Source: Sapria himalayana
Lineage: Eukaryota > Streptophyta > Magnoliopsida > Malpighiales > Rafflesiaceae
Assembly (NCBI GenBank): GCA_029783825.1
Contig: JAREIK010000506.1
Span: 202,502-266,501 of the forward strand
Direction of reading: 5' to 3'
Length of the DNA stretch: 64,000 nt
Shown: one piece after another, positions 1 through 13,085 of the stretch
Position numbering within the stretch: position 1 is the first letter of the stretch
How the letters are laid out: each line of letters starts with the position of its first letter
The notes under the pieces: generated by a model
What the model was told of the DNA's origin: nothing
The model's database searches: none
What the model saw: only the letters and a program-made list of their open reading frames with translations
Translations under genes and position numbers: made by a program

Positions 1-68
1 TGTAGGGGTTTTGTTCACAAATGCAAATCTAGAAATATAATATCATTAATATCTGAAGTTTTTTCTAT

Positions 69-160
69 TGAATTAAAACTCCTAAGATCATCAAATTATG
101 TAGTAACCTAGTGAATTATGTAGTAACCTATTGAATTAAAACTCCTAATATCATCAAATG
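69..160. repeat. Two-copy direct repeat, about 62 bp period
   Basis: A 30-base block containing 'gaattaaaactcctaa' occurs at about 69 and again at about 131, with one mismatch. Between and after the copies the phrase 'tgtagtaacctagtgaatt' recurs in variant form. This looks like local tandem duplication. Confidence 0.7.
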
Positions 161-1211
161 CAAATCTATTGAATTAAACCTTAGAACCTAGTGAATTTTG
201 TTAGTTCTTACTAAATTATGCAGTAAATTAATTACCAACCAAAATTATCTCTGGTTAATTTTCTCAACTTTTGCACTAAGTTAATCAAATTCAGTGGATG
301 ACTATAATTTTGTGTACCATACCAGTTCATGTGAAGTGATCCTTGTTCATAAATGAACTACTTAGAAAAATAATTATATTAATTTTTTTTTCACATTACC
401 TAATTGAGATGTGATCATCCAACTAACCTATAATGGGGTTAATAGGCTATAAAAAAGGTACCTAATATTGCCAATGAAATCTTGTTTACTGAAGACTATA
501 AAAAAGTTAACTCCATATTTACTAATTTAAGCTTTAATAGATGACAAAATTCGGTACTTCTAGTTTTAATATGCTTCATTGGCACACTTAGTTACCTCCA
601 ACATGCTTTTTCATTATTTCCAACAACTTCCTATAATGGGGTTAATAGGCTATGGAACTTAACATGATTGGAATCTAGTATAATTCTAGATTAACTTTGA
701 AAGGATACGTACTCGCCAATTTCCTATTGTGAATCTTTTAGGAATCCAAAGAATATAATAACAAAGATTAGGACATGATCCATGCATATGCAACAACCCA
801 TTTGGTGAAAGATAGAATCAAGTTGTTTGTACAATCTCAAACTTGAGAAAGAGTTGAATAAGAAACTGACATGTGTTTTCTTGCTTCTAATATTGATGTT
901 GAATATGAACTTATTCTAGCTAACTTAGAATTATCCATTTGTTAATGACCACAAAATTTATCATAAGCATCAAGCCATCAACATTCTGCTTGCAGTTAGC
1001 AAAGTAGAAGACATATATGAAGCAAGCTATTTGAATCTAGTGAAATAATAGTTGTTCGCATTAACTGTCCAAAAACTTAGTCTTCTTCAAAAATGAAAAT
1101 GAGAGAGATGATGCTTTTGATGGAGTCACACTAACCATTTGCTAGAAAAAACAATAATGTTTCACATTTACTATTAGTTAAATTAAACAATAATTATTTT
1201 CTATATAGATG

Positions 1212-1231
1212 ATATATATATATATATATAT
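1212..1231. repeat. (AT)n microsatellite
   Basis: Uninterrupted AT dinucleotide run of about ten units. Confidence 0.9.
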
Positions 1232-2469
1232 GGCTAGTAAAAGTTGAATGACTTCTATAATCCAATATATGGATAGAAGAACTATCATCTGAATCCAATT
1301 ACAAGGTGCTAGTATGGATGACCATTTCATAAAATACTCAAAAAGCCAAAAGAAACAACAATCTTAACAAAAAGTAAACTTGAATTGCATGGCAGAACAT
1401 TTGGGAACCACCTTGATGAATAAACCCTTAAACATAAAGCATATGCATATGCATATTGCCCGCACTGAGGGTTGATTTATCATAAAATGCTAAAATATTT
1501 TACAAACCCCTTACTTCCGACTACTAGTTCACACCTTAATAACTACTTCATGTCCATGATCTTTCACCATATTGGAGATGAATATAGCTTGACAATTATT
1601 AAAATCTCATACGTAACATAATATACTATCATGATCTTACACTACTATAAAAATGGTGATACCATCGAATTTCCAAGGTCAAGCATACTTTATTAATTTG
1701 GAATAACCATTTATTTTTTATAGAAAATGAGTCTCAATTAGATAACACCATGTTCCAAAAAAATTTTTTGATGTTAAAATATTTTTATTTTTTACTCTAA
1801 TCTATGATATCTTGAAGTAATGATCAGATAGAATCTGCCAATAAAATAATGATTACCTCTATCAACATGTGGTTAGATTTAGAAAATAAAAAAAAATTGA
1901 GCTAAAGAGTTATTGTTAAGGGCCTTATGGGCTAATTAAACAAGAAGATGAAGCTCAACCCAAATTTTCTCCTTCATCGATGTATAGAAGATTAAAGAAA
2001 ACCTTCAATCAATTCAAGACTATCAATACTAAATGATCACTCACTAAAAACTAAAGTGCTAGATTGTTCAGATGAACCCCATAAAAAAGGAGTTGTCCAT
2101 CTAGTTTCATACCAACAAAAAGGCTATGTATTATTATAACAAGCACATAGGATAGTGAACCATTTACCATGGTGAACTAGTTGTTAGATGAATCTTCAAA
2201 AACATAGTTGAAAGCTTAATCATGGAGTTATAAGATAGTTAGGAAGGCCTATATATAATAATAATAGTTGGAGAAGGTAGAACATATGCTCTCAATGAGC
2301 ATGTGAGATGCCAATCTTCTCATTGTTGAACATATTTCACTTGAAGAAATTTTTCAATAATAGTGGCTATGCCTCCAAGAGTGATATTATTTATATGAGA
2401 TTGCTCATCTTAAAAATTACATATGGAATAATATTTTAACATAATAAATAGTATGGAATAAAAACCTAA

Positions 2470-2890
2470 AGATACCAAACAATTTAGAATAATAATGTCG
2501 AATACTTGACTTCTTTTTTTTGTTTGCAATAATAACTCAAGATACTAGATAGTTTGGAATAATAGTTTTTGAAACCTATTTAAAATAAACCTATGACATT
2601 AGACAATCTAGAATTATAACTCTAGACATTAGACAATCTAGAATTATAACTCTGGACATTAGATATATATTCTTTTCCATCTAGAATAAATTTCCTAAAA
2701 CATATGACCAATAAGAAGAATTACTTTGGACACTAGCCACATATTCTTCTTTATTGAAATAACATTCCTAGATAATAAATAATTAACTTAGAATAACAAC
2801 TATAGACACTAAGCATCCACTTTTTTTATCTAGAATAACTTAGAATATTAGACAATCTAGAATTGCAACTTCAGACATTAAACATAAATA
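2470..2890. repeat. Degenerate 30-bp minisatellite-like array
   Basis: A 30-bp unit (core 'gacattagacaatctagaat' then a short A/T tail) occurs twice back to back at 2595-2654, nearly identical. Weaker versions of the same core (xxCTAGAATAA, GACACTAG) recur from about 2470 to 2890 with irregular spacing, at about 2535, 2745, 2805, 2845 and 2870. Origin unknown. Confidence 0.65.
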
Positions 2891-4904
2891 CACTTACTAA
2901 CAAAAATTATGTAGTCATCAATAATTTCTTCATATATCAAATATTTACTTAAGTAAACTACACATTATTAAATAACAAAGACAATGAGATATGACATCAA
3001 TAACTAACCAAACAAATGCATTTAATATCTTTATAGAACTACAAAAACATACCTCTATAGAACAACAAATACATGTCAATCAAGCCTAACCAACATGTTC
3101 AAGTCATCTAGCCTACAATTGACTAGATAAATTATAGTTGAGTCACCTAGGCTCCCTTGATCAGATACACAAGAACAAAGGCATGAAATTTTTTCATGAA
3201 TGAGAAACTGGCTATCAGGGCCCTAGACACAACTAAATGTAGGCAAAGTCCTAATTTCTCACCTAGCAAAATGTACTCCAATAAAAATCAAGATCATAAT
3301 AATCATATGATAGTAACTATATAATATTTTCAGAAAAATATACAAAATCATGTAGCATCTATAAAATGTCAATTACATAATGATGCAAAATTGGAACAGA
3401 TAGTTATATCTCCACTTGTTAGAAAAATATATCACCTACAATAGCAGCTTTCATGCTGGCCATATCAGTCACGTCATCTTACCCACCATCCATTTGCATA
3501 CCCATTATCAATGCTCCCAATTAGAGGCCACTATAGATTAAGAACTGATAAGTGGGTAGTGCCTCCATGGACTTTTCCATTTTATCTAGGGCATCTACAT
3601 TGTCATTCCAAATACCATATTCGCACATTTAATAGCCTTAACATAGCAAAATATTCACATAAACACTTGTAGTAATCTTCTTTAAAACACATCTATTCAC
3701 TTTCTAAATTAGCTACTTTTTCTTGGAGAATAGTCCAACTCTTAAAGAACCAAAGAAATCTTCAATTCTAAATGAGATTTTATCTTCTCTACCAACTTAC
3801 AAACCTTCATTTCATTTTCCTTGGCATCATCTAATTAATAATTATTTTAATATCCACCTTTTCTTTAGCATGGGTAAGATTGTGCTCTTGCTCATCAATC
3901 TACAACATCACAACATCTTTCAAGGTCATTGTTATCTATTCATCAGCCACCTTCCTAGTCATTGCTGAAGTTCTCCCTAGTTTTTTACACTAACTAATAG
4001 AATGTTCAACATAATATTGAATAATATCAATGTCAATATCTGTATATGATGGAACTTTTTTATGGTACATTTAGTAAATTATTTCTACTACATATTTATA
4101 TCAAATGGCTGTTAAAAATCATTCAAACTTAATATGAATGTGAAATTAATGAAATAACACTCATTATATTATCAGTCTTTTCTAAACTATGATTCCACAT
4201 GAACATCCATCCTCTAATACTTGATCGTATGATTCAATTGGAAGAAAGGTGGGTTATTGAGCTGAATATTTCTCATGTCATACATGGACATGCATACTTT
4301 TCAAATATGGGCGTGACTTCCACATATGAGTGTTATTTCATGATTGTCATGAAATATTGCATGATTAAATATTTTAAATATAAGCTTGAATAAATAGTTG
4401 ACAAAATGTATACTAATGACTAAATATTGCATGATTGTCAATACTCAGAGAGTAGTTATAGGCACATAAGAATTTTAAATTGAAGTATGATGCAAATACC
4501 TCCCTTGTATAATTTTCTAATCCCCTTATTGATATAGTAATACTCTTATCCATGCCCTTCTCTTACTCATGAAAAGACTCCCCCATTAGATATTCTCATA
4601 TCTACCCCACTTTTTTGGGGAATTTTATTACCACATCCTCCTTGGGAGCAACCTAAAATCTCATTGAAACCTCATCCTTTCTTAGGGGCAATGGATCCTT
4701 CTTGTGATTCTTAGGAGCTAACATGATTATAGAGTCATAGCATATGTAGAGTTGATAGAGTTATAGCATATGCAGAGGTGTCAAAACAAATGTAGATTAA
4801 TGAGTAATATATCTTGCATTCTTGTCACTATATTAATGAGTGAAAATAGTGGAGTTATTTGTCTTTGGTACTAGATCACACCCATTGGTACAAAATAGAG
4901 TATG

Positions 4905-5067
4905 TGAAATCATGACTTGAGATTAACAAATCAATCCTTTTTTTTTAATATGATAGTCATAGAGTCATAGCGTATGTGAAGTCACAACTTGAGATTAACA
5001 AATCAATCCTTTTTTTTTTAATATGATAGAGTCATAGAGTCATAGCGTATGTGAAGTCACAACTTGA
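4905..5067. repeat. Tandem duplication, unit about 72-75 bp
   Basis: Two near-identical units (4921-4992 and 4993-5067) each contain 'gattaacaaatcaatcc', a T-run, 'aatatgatag' and 'gtgaagtcacaacttga'. A partial third copy precedes them at about 4900. They differ mainly in T-run length and an 'agagtc' duplication. Confidence 0.85.
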
Positions 5068-5499
5068 ACTAAGTCAGACAACTAGACTTTTGAGAACATT
5101 ATTGTATACAACAATACAACATTAATAGCCAGACAACATTCTTATTACTCCACTTCACGTACCATACTCAGCCTCTATGATGGAATCAAAATAGTGAAAA
5201 TAGTAGTATATACAACAAATTCCCAAACCTCCTTGTTGTTATATCATATCAAAGATTCTTCGCTTGTGATCTCACAAAAGTTTAATTCTATGAATATCAG
5301 CTATTTGTCCTAAGTTTGACATATCTAATTGATCAAAAAACTTTACCTTCGATGAAGACAACAAACTCACATCAATATTAATGAGTAATAAGAATTGCAT
5401 TAATGTATAAAACCAAGAATATCATCATGCTACTGCATTGCTTTATATCACACAATACTCATCTTGACATTGATCAAAGCTATAAGACTTAATTGATTA

Positions 5500-8460
5500 A
5501 TCAAAATGAGTATTTCAAGATCTAGATGATTCTTTTTGTCCATAAATATACTTTATTAATTTACACAACGTGTGCTCTAAAGTCATTTTTTATGAATCAT
5601 TAGGTTATAACATATAGATGCATTCTTCAAGATGCCCATTCAAAAATATAGTTTTTACTTATATTTGTAAAATCTCAAAGTCATAATGAATTATAATGCA
5701 CAAAAGAATCTAGATTTACTTTAGCATGGCTACCTATGAAAATGTTTCATTATAATTGATTTACTCTTTCTAAGAAAAATCATTTGCAACAAGCCTAGCT
5801 TATGTGTCTCAATATTACTATTTGTTTTTCTCTTTTTCTTATAGATCCACCTGCACTTAATGGGGTTTATCCCTTCAAGTGGTTTCATTAGAGCCCAAAC
5901 ATGATTGGAGTGCATTGAATGTATCTTTGATTCCATGGCCTTTTTCAAATGTTATGCATTTTTATATTAAAGTGCTTCATCATAACTTTCAGTATTAGTA
6001 TCTACCTTATTATGGATTTTATCATAAGACTCTCCTAAGAGTGTATACCATTTAGGCATATATTGATGAATAACTTCAAGTGGTTGATGAATAACCTTCC
6101 CAATATGATGACATAATTTCTTTGCTTGTATACTTTTAGTGATATTCTAGACATATATTGATCCTTGTAAAATCATTATGATCATTACCCTTTAGTTGTG
6201 CAATTGACATATCAATGATAGGTTCATAAGGTTTAGTATCACCATTATCATCAATATATCTCTCATGACAATGAGACAATAAGATATCTAAAATGATATC
6301 TTATATAGATTCTTGTATTACTAGTATTATAGTAGTTTGAACTGGTTTATCTTCTCTCAATACTTCTAAAATAATCCAACTTCTGATCTTGTGATTTATT
6401 ATATAATATTTTTATAGGAATCATGCATTAATGCTAATATGTTCTTCTAATTCTTTAGACTATAAAACAAACATCTTTTAGTTATTATAGGATATCCCAT
6501 GAAGAAATGTGTTTCTATTATTGGTTCCAACTTATCTATTTTCTATTTCAGCACATGTGCTCTGTAACCCCACAAGTAAATGTGTTTAATTCTAGGCTTA
6601 TGTCTAGTCTACAATTTAATTGGAATAGCAAGTACAGACTTAGATGGAACCAAATTTAAAACATAAATTATTATTTCTAATGTATATTTTTAGAAGGAAT
6701 CAGACATGTCGGAAAAACTCATCTTCAATCTTACCATGTTCAAAAGAGTCATATTCTTTCTTTTTGCTACACCATTTTTCCAAGGAATAATAGGTACAGA
6801 CAATTAGGAAGTAATTTCTTGATTCAATTAGTAGTCCCTAAACACTTTAAACAGGATCTCGCCACCACGACCAGATCAAAGTGTCTTGAGATATTTATTA
6901 TGATATTTCTTTATTTTCATACTATACTCTCTAAATTTATTAAAGGTGTCAGACTTATGGTGTATCAAATAAATATACTCATATCCTGAGTAATGATCAA
7001 TAAATGTGATGTACTCAAATTTATTTCTTACTTAGATATCCATAAGTTGACATAAATTAGAATGAACTTGTTCCAATTACTCTTTTGCTCTATACCCCTT
7101 AGCCATCTAGAAATATTTGCTCGTATTTTCTTTAAGTAGTGTTCACATGTTGAAAGAGTTTTCACCTTTAATGAACCCAAAGGTTTATCTTTAACCTACC
7201 TCAAAATCCATTTTAGATTTATAAGACCTAGGCATAAGTGTCAAAGATAGGTTTGGTTCATATTAGATGGATGTTTTCTTTTATAAGGTAAGGTATTGTT
7301 ATTATTCAACTCATAGCATTATAGTGGAGTAGAATTAGTATTAATAATATAAAAATTATCTTTTAATGCACTAGAATAGATAAGCTTCTTATTCAAGTAA
7401 ATTGTGATAAATCCATTGAATAGAAAAAAAAAATCTATCCTTAACCAAATTGGAAATTAGAATCAAGTTTCTTATGATTGAAGGTAGATAAAGACAATCT
7501 CTCAAAAATAACATAATATCTCTCTCAAACTAAAGTAAGCAATCTTCTATTGCAATAGCTACTACCTTTGTAGTATTTTCCATGTCGAGATCAATCTCAT
7601 CATAACTTAATTGTCTAGTTTTTTGAAACCACTAAAAAGAATTATAATCATGATTAGTGGCTCTCATATCTATACACCAGGTATCCATAGATACCACTAC
7701 TAAATATGTTTCAACTACTAGTAATTGAGATTTACTTTGATAATTTACCTTGCCCAAGATAAATTGGACATTATTTTTTCTAATGTCCTAACTACTTGCA
7801 ATGAAAATAGTATCCCTTCAATTTTTTCACTCCCACTTGTGACTCATGAGCATATACTAATTCCTATAATATGAGCATATTATAGGAAATCAATCATCTT
7901 TAAAACATGATCACACACTAGGATGTTTTTGGCCAGTATTATTCATCAGATCCCTTATGGCTTTCTGTCTAGTAGAATGAGTTTAATTCCCAAATATTTT
8001 TTTGAGATTAGATATCATATCATAGGTAGTATCCATTGACTGATGCTAATGTTGGAGTATATTTGATATAGAAGCTAAAATATAAAACTTCATCATCTCT
8101 CATCAGCTTTTACCCATTTCTCATAAGTCTTAGCTTCGTCATTAGCTACCCTTTCACTAGGTTTATCTAGCCATAAATCTATGAATATCAATTTGTAGTA
8201 CTCAATAGTTAAGATAATGTCATGATTTATTACTAATCTATATAATTAGTCTCATCGAGTTTATTATCTTTGTGAATAGTATCAAGTGGCTTAAATAAAT
8301 TTTTTTCTAAAATGTCTAAAAATTTTACAAAGAGCTTATTAGGTTGAATTCTATCACAAAAATTGGATCCCTCTACCAATTCTTGAATGAATTTTTTATT
8401 AGTCTGACATTGTATGAATAATAATTCTCGATGGCATGATGTTTACCATTCATTATTTGT
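5500..8460 (-). pseudogene. Ty1/copia gag-pol relic
   Basis: Read on the minus strand, the order gag, protease, integrase, RT can be followed through many stops and shifts. At about 8300-8060 a gag-like segment reads DKLDETNYID and YEKWVKADE. A degenerate zinc knuckle lies near 7790 and a protease-like stretch near 7650-7480. An integrase core at about 7100-6800 includes TFIDHYSGYEYIYL. The start of the RT at about 5950-5730 reads MESKIHSMHSNHVWAL then INPIKCRWIYKKK, matching the copia RT entry (W..A...E..S...N.TW.L). No frame is intact, so it is inactive. LTRs were not delimited; a weak PBS-like TTGGCAT sits at about 8502-8515. Confidence 0.85.
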
Positions 8461-8650
8461 GTATATAGACTATTTCCTATTAATATTGTTATCTAGGTAT
8501 TAAGTCATGCCAAACAAGATTAAATTGATAACTTATATTCGATCATATAAAAAAATATAGTGATACAAATAAAAAGTATGCTTTTATTCATGGCCAAGTG
8601 TAAATCATCACCTAGTTCTAAAATGATTAATCCTTAAATGAATCCTTCAT

Positions 8651-8730
8651 ATGGAGAAGTGACTCATTTAAACAATCTTAGAATCCATTAGATGGAAAAG
8701 TGATTCATTCAAACAATCCTTAGAATTATT
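8651..8730. repeat. Two-unit 41-bp tandem repeat
   Basis: Units starting 'atggagaagtgactcattta' (8651) and 'atggaaaagtgattcattca' (8692) are about 85 percent alike. They lie just outside the copia relic and could belong to its leader or LTR, which I cannot show. Confidence 0.65.
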
Positions 8731-9368
8731 TAATCTAAGGCCAACAAGCTATTTATGCTAAGTATACCTACAAGCTAGTTAGACTAATAGGACAAAGGCT
8801 CCAAAACCAACATGCTAATTGACTTGCATAATCGTCAAAGTAGAAATAGAGAGCTTGAGATTCATTCGTAATGAATTTTGTCAACCACTTAGATATTTTA
8901 AAATTGAGAATTTTTCTTTTAAAAGAAAATTAGAATTTATTCATGGCTTTGTGAAACATAAATATATGAAAGTTATGTTGACTTACTATTTTTGGCACAT
9001 AACTATCATGCATATTTTTATAATTATCTACACATATTGATCAAATCATACTATCAAATCCACAACTACATGACATAACATATATATGCCAAAATTTCAT
9101 GATGACTAAGTATCATTCATATCTAAATATTGAACAATCCAACTATATTGGTTTTAGAGCACTACAACCATAGAATTTCCATGAGGAAGTATAGGGCTTG
9201 AGATAATGCCCTAAATTGGGTTGAATCTTCATTGTTTTAAATTGTAATAGCTTGTGGTAGTATCCCCAAAAAAATAAAAAAGGATCTTTCCCTATCTTGG
9301 AATTTTTGTCTTGCTCTTCACTACTTTTAGCCTCTACCACCATGAGTTCCACCACATGCACCAACATT
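8731..9368. other. No gene seen; possible copia LTR
   Basis: AT-rich, with no coding motif. It lies on the 5' side of the minus-strand copia relic and so may be remains of its 5' LTR, but I found no matching second LTR, no clear TG...CA ends and no target-site duplication. Confidence 0.3.
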
Positions 9369-9675
9369 GGTTGTGACCACCACTAGAGGTATTGTAATTG
9401 GTTGTGTCGATCACCATAGGCATGGCCTCTAGTTGTGACTACCACCAAAAGCACCATCATTGGCTGCATCAAGCACTAAAGGCATCTTTGCCTTCTACAA
9501 CCACCACCAGAAGCACCTTTATTGGTCATGTCATCCACCACAAGCATCATCATCAACTATAACCACCACCATAAGTACCATTGTTGGTTGCAACAACCAC
9601 CACATGCATCATCGCCAATCGCAACCACCATCATCAGCATTTATTGGCTCCACCAATCTCTAGAGGCATCAGTAA
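9369..9675. repeat. Minisatellite, about 10 units of 31 bp
   Basis: A unit of roughly 30-32 bp begins GGTTGTG or a variant (GGCTGCA, GGTCATG, GGTTGCA), then CCACCACCA, then AAGCACCATCATT. Starts fall at about 9369, 9400, 9430, 9462, 9492, 9524, 9554, 9586, 9616 and 9647. Its CCA/CAT richness makes several overlapping open frames rich in His, Thr and Ser on the plus strand. Those frames overlap one another and shift with the period, so they are not evidence of a gene. Confidence 0.85.
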
Positions 9676-9787
9676 CCCAAATAGAATCCAAAGAGATGAT
9701 TACATAATGATCTCACGTCTATGCCATGATATCCAAATTAAATCGTTATTTGGATCCCTAAGGTTTAAAAGTGATACTTAGAAATAT

Positions 9788-9817
9788 TGAAAGAGAGAGA
9801 GATAGAGAGAGAGAGGA
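9788..9817. repeat. (GA)n-rich microsatellite
   Basis: Imperfect GAGAGA run interrupted by single T bases. Confidence 0.85.
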
Positions 9818-10800
9818 AATACTTAAAAATATGAACCATGCAAATCAAGAACTCAAGACAATACAACTTTGAGGAAGAAGATGATGTTATAGTGGTATAG
9901 AATCATTCGTGCCATATTTCTTATGATACTAGAAAAAGCTATGGAAGAGACTCTAGCCTAAATAAGATCTCAATCTCCTAATGTAAATTATTTTGCAGCA
10001 TAATTTACATTAATATAATTTATATCATTATAAAATTATAATTATACTCTCTCACTTATTCAAAATAATTTATGCCTTTTTTTATTTAACACTTATTGAA
10101 CTTCTCATATTAATATTATATATACACATTTATTTGAATTAAATTATTGATAATTTAATCCGATCAATCTCTTATTATATTTTCAAAACTTTCTACTTAA
10201 TTTATTTGAAATATGAGGTCAAAAGCCAGCTATAAAATTTGACAATATCAAAACTTATAAGCTTCCTCAGGAGGCCATCATCAATCATTTTAACAAGACA
10301 TGGATTTCATCAGCAATCAGTATTCACCATATATTTGATAAAGTTATCCAATTCATAGAGTTCATAACCAATTTCTAGTAACCATTCTTTACTAATCAAT
10401 GCGACTATTAATATGTGTACATAAATATTAATTACTTTTAGAATAAGAGCAAATGTATTTATAATAATTATAGTGTATTTTATTTTATATGTTAATATAA
10501 AATATTCACATCATAGTGGTCTCATTCAATACATACAAGTATACTTGCACAAAAAAGTAAGAACTTAACCATTATTCATAATCATGATAAGCCTACTAAA
10601 ATCTTATGTTACAATCTTATTAATAGTTTATCTAATTCTATCTAGATTGTGAATAACAAACTTATATTTCACAAGAACTAACGATTCAATTTTTTATGCA
10701 TATGTTAAACTCTATGTACCAAATCATTTACTATGCAGAACAAAGGACACATGTATTTTTATATAAATTCAGCTCATTCCAAAATTTATTCAATAAACCA
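9818..10800. other. No recognised gene
   Basis: AT-rich spacer with no frame or motif I recognise. It lies between a copia relic to the left and a copia gag relic to the right and is probably transposon-derived. Confidence 0.4.
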
Positions 10801-11330
10801 GGAAAATGATGCTATCTAATTACAAGAACTGATGCTTTGATCTTTTCTAAGAATAGTATTCATTTTTCACATGTCCCGACTTGTTATAGTTGTAATACTT
10901 GACTTCTTTTCTACCTTGTGACTTGCATATGGAAGAATGAGATCTTTCATCAGTCTGTGTGTATTTCATGATGCTCCTACCATGTCACTTAGAAACAAGA
11001 ATATCATGGGAAGCTCCTCCTTTATCATGTCTCTATACTTGTTCAAAAAATAAATTTTGTAAGATAATATGTATTGACACAATACTTCAAGGTTGGCACA
11101 TGCTTATGACAACCACATAGTTATCTTAACTATCGAGAAGTAAACTCAATATTAAACAAGCTAGTACCTTATCTTTCATGAACATCTTTATATAAAATTC
11201 ATAATTCATCAGTATTTGAAAGATATTTATTTGTTTGGATATTGAACTTCCACTTTTGCACTTTAGGTTAACTAGATGTCCAATGATAAATATTTTATTT
11301 CTAAATATATTTTTTTGGAACATTGACCCT
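10800..11330 (-). pseudogene. Copia gag fragment (family Y)
   Basis: On the minus strand, about 11323-11126 encodes a stretch with NLKCKSGSSISKQINIFQIL and KDKVLACLILSLL. This matches the copia gag (UBN2) pattern of L..L...EG.S...H...F..L followed by a DEDQ..LLL.SLP motif. At 10900-10850 a decayed zinc knuckle reads YNYNKSGHVKNEYY; the three zinc-ligand cysteines of a CCHC knuckle are Tyr here, consistent with G-to-A change. The adjoining 11.3-12.5 kb resembles the leader and LTR of the copies at 22.1 kb and 28.6 kb. Confidence 0.7.
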
Positions 11331-12462
11331 AATATCTCTCACAAATTTTTTTATCTTCATTTAATCAGTAATATGTTGGTAGATATCTATATTTATTCAT
11401 TGCTTAATTATGAAGGTAACCCTATAGTATGCGTCTTCACATTCTTCTTCACTTATTTTTTTAGGTTTAACATTCTTCTTCACATTCTTCCTTCACTTAT
11501 CTATACACATTCAATTTTTTTGAATAGAAATTAATCATGGTTAATTTTATTATCATATAGTGATGATGTATGATAACAAAAAGTAAAGTCAACCACAAAT
11601 AAAAAAGTCCTAAAATGGATCTAAAATAACTATATTGATATCAGAATAATCAATTGCCAATATAATGGTGAAGAATAAACTAGATATCATCTCAATATCA
11701 ATGAAAAATATCCTCCTTAATAAAAGTTCAAATACTACTTTTTGAGTGATATTCAGAATCTTGCTATGATACTAGTTATTGGGGTATGCCATTCAAATCA
11801 TGGTATATTCAAAACTAGAAAAAAAAAATAGGACTGATGCTTGGTTATTTAAGCAATTGAAGCAATAAAATTAAAAAACCCAAAAATTCAAAAAATAATA
11901 ATGCACTATTCTAAAAATCTAATATTATAAAATTAAAATCAAAATTATAACATTGTCAAATTGAACAATATGTGCTAAAGATTTCATCATACATATTAGA
12001 ACTCTGTATAGCACAAAATACCCAAAATTATGTTTTGACCTAAAATATAATTTTCTAGGATTTTAGTCCACAGAAATCTCAAATCCAACACAAACGTGTA
12101 AATCAAGACATTTGGGTGAAATACTCTAGATTTCTTTCCATATTATTCTTTAAGTGAAAGTATTAGTTCTCCAGCTTCTCAACTAAGAATCGGCAAAGTA
12201 GTTACACCTTGATTATTGAATAAAGGAGGAGATTCTATCTATACGTTTTTTGAATCACAGAATACCTTCCATGCTCTAAATCCATAGTAGACAATATGCA
12301 CACACAAAAAAAACACACCAGTATACACACTATGAAAAACACATCACATTCTACATAAGCAAAATAGTGATTATATAATCTATACACATAATGCACAATT
12401 CATAAACTAACAATAATGCACACATTAAACCAAAAATAATACACACTAAAAATATAAATAAA
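11331..12462 (-). mobile_element. Copia family Y leader and 5' LTR remnant
   Basis: The sequence aligns by eye with 22100-22500 and 28600-29300. Shared phrases include 'aaattatgttttga' (12026, 22312, 29022), 'aattttctag' and 'ggaggagattctatct' (12225) against 'gaggagattttatct' (29226). The order in minus orientation (LTR, leader, gag) is right for a 5' LTR. Exact ends were not found. Confidence 0.6.
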
Positions 12463-12969
12463 TGTTGTGACTTTATTATGTTGTCTAATTATATTTGTTA
12501 GATATTATACCAAAGACTTAATGGCGAGAGTATCTCATCAATAGATATCTACAAGTATATGAGTCATACAAGTAGTAAATAGGACTTTGGTCTAGATATT
12601 GATCAGATAAAAATTGTATTAGTAGTTTGGTTATTCAATAGTAAGACAACTTAATTTTAGAAAAATTGATATTTTGAATTGTGAATCAATCTTAGATGCA
12701 TGTGTTTATTCATATGATTTGTTTGATGTATGTTAAAATTAGTTCGAATTATATTATATTTGGACATAGAACAAAAGATATGTTATTCTATAATGACTTT
12801 TTATTATAATGGCATAGCATACAACATGATTATCACCACTGAACCCATCTGATTAGTGATCCCCTCATATCTTTCTACTGGGTACATCGCCACCAAGACA
12901 ACAAATTAGCTCTACTTAAGGATCATTCACAATCACATATTTTTTAAAAAATTCATCAACTAGCCTTGA
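12463..12969 (-). mobile_element. Family A gypsy LTR piece, copy a
   Basis: Starts TGTTGTGACTTTATTATG and continues with the LTR phrases 'agagtatctcatcaatag', 'gagtcatacaagtagtaaa', 'agacaacttaattttag' and 'tatatttggacatagaacaa'. The same series occurs at 13086-13580, 19441-20460 and 53691-53980. In reverse orientation it occurs at 40745-40850 and up to 45175. At 19441 and 46300 this sequence directly adjoins a PBS and gag, which identifies it as an LTR whose 3' end is at the low-coordinate side. Confidence 0.75.
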
Positions 12970-13085
12970 TTGTACACTCTTATGTACACTCTTATTTCTA
13001 GCCTCAAGTGATATAAAAACCAAGAATTGATATGGTTTATAAGTATTTGCACGTTCATCTTTATAAGTATCATATCCACATAATT
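12970..13085 (-). pseudogene. Short copia RT fragment between two LTR pieces
   Basis: The stretch 13022-13085 is about 80 percent identical to 14752-14820, which is the piece just upstream (minus strand) of a copia RT/RNase H relic. It sits between two pieces of the family A LTR. The 67 bases 13032-13098 recur exactly, but inverted, at 53624-53690. Confidence 0.6.

Larger units (their letters stand above)
1..5500. other. AT-rich stretch with no recognised gene
   Basis: I see no convincing coding region here. Open frames are short and lack recognisable motifs. The stretch contains several short tandem duplications, listed separately, and long A/T runs. It may be old transposon or LTR sequence beyond recognition, but nothing in it shows that directly. 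Confidence 0.5.

Noticed and set aside
9369..9675. CRISPR-like regular repeats
   Set aside because: Repeat units are contiguous and degenerate, with no unique spacers or cas genes, and the DNA is of plant type.
9460..9781. Three overlapping plus-strand frames rich in His, Thr and Ser
   Set aside because: They come from the 31-bp minisatellite, whose period is not a multiple of three; no start context or homology supports them.
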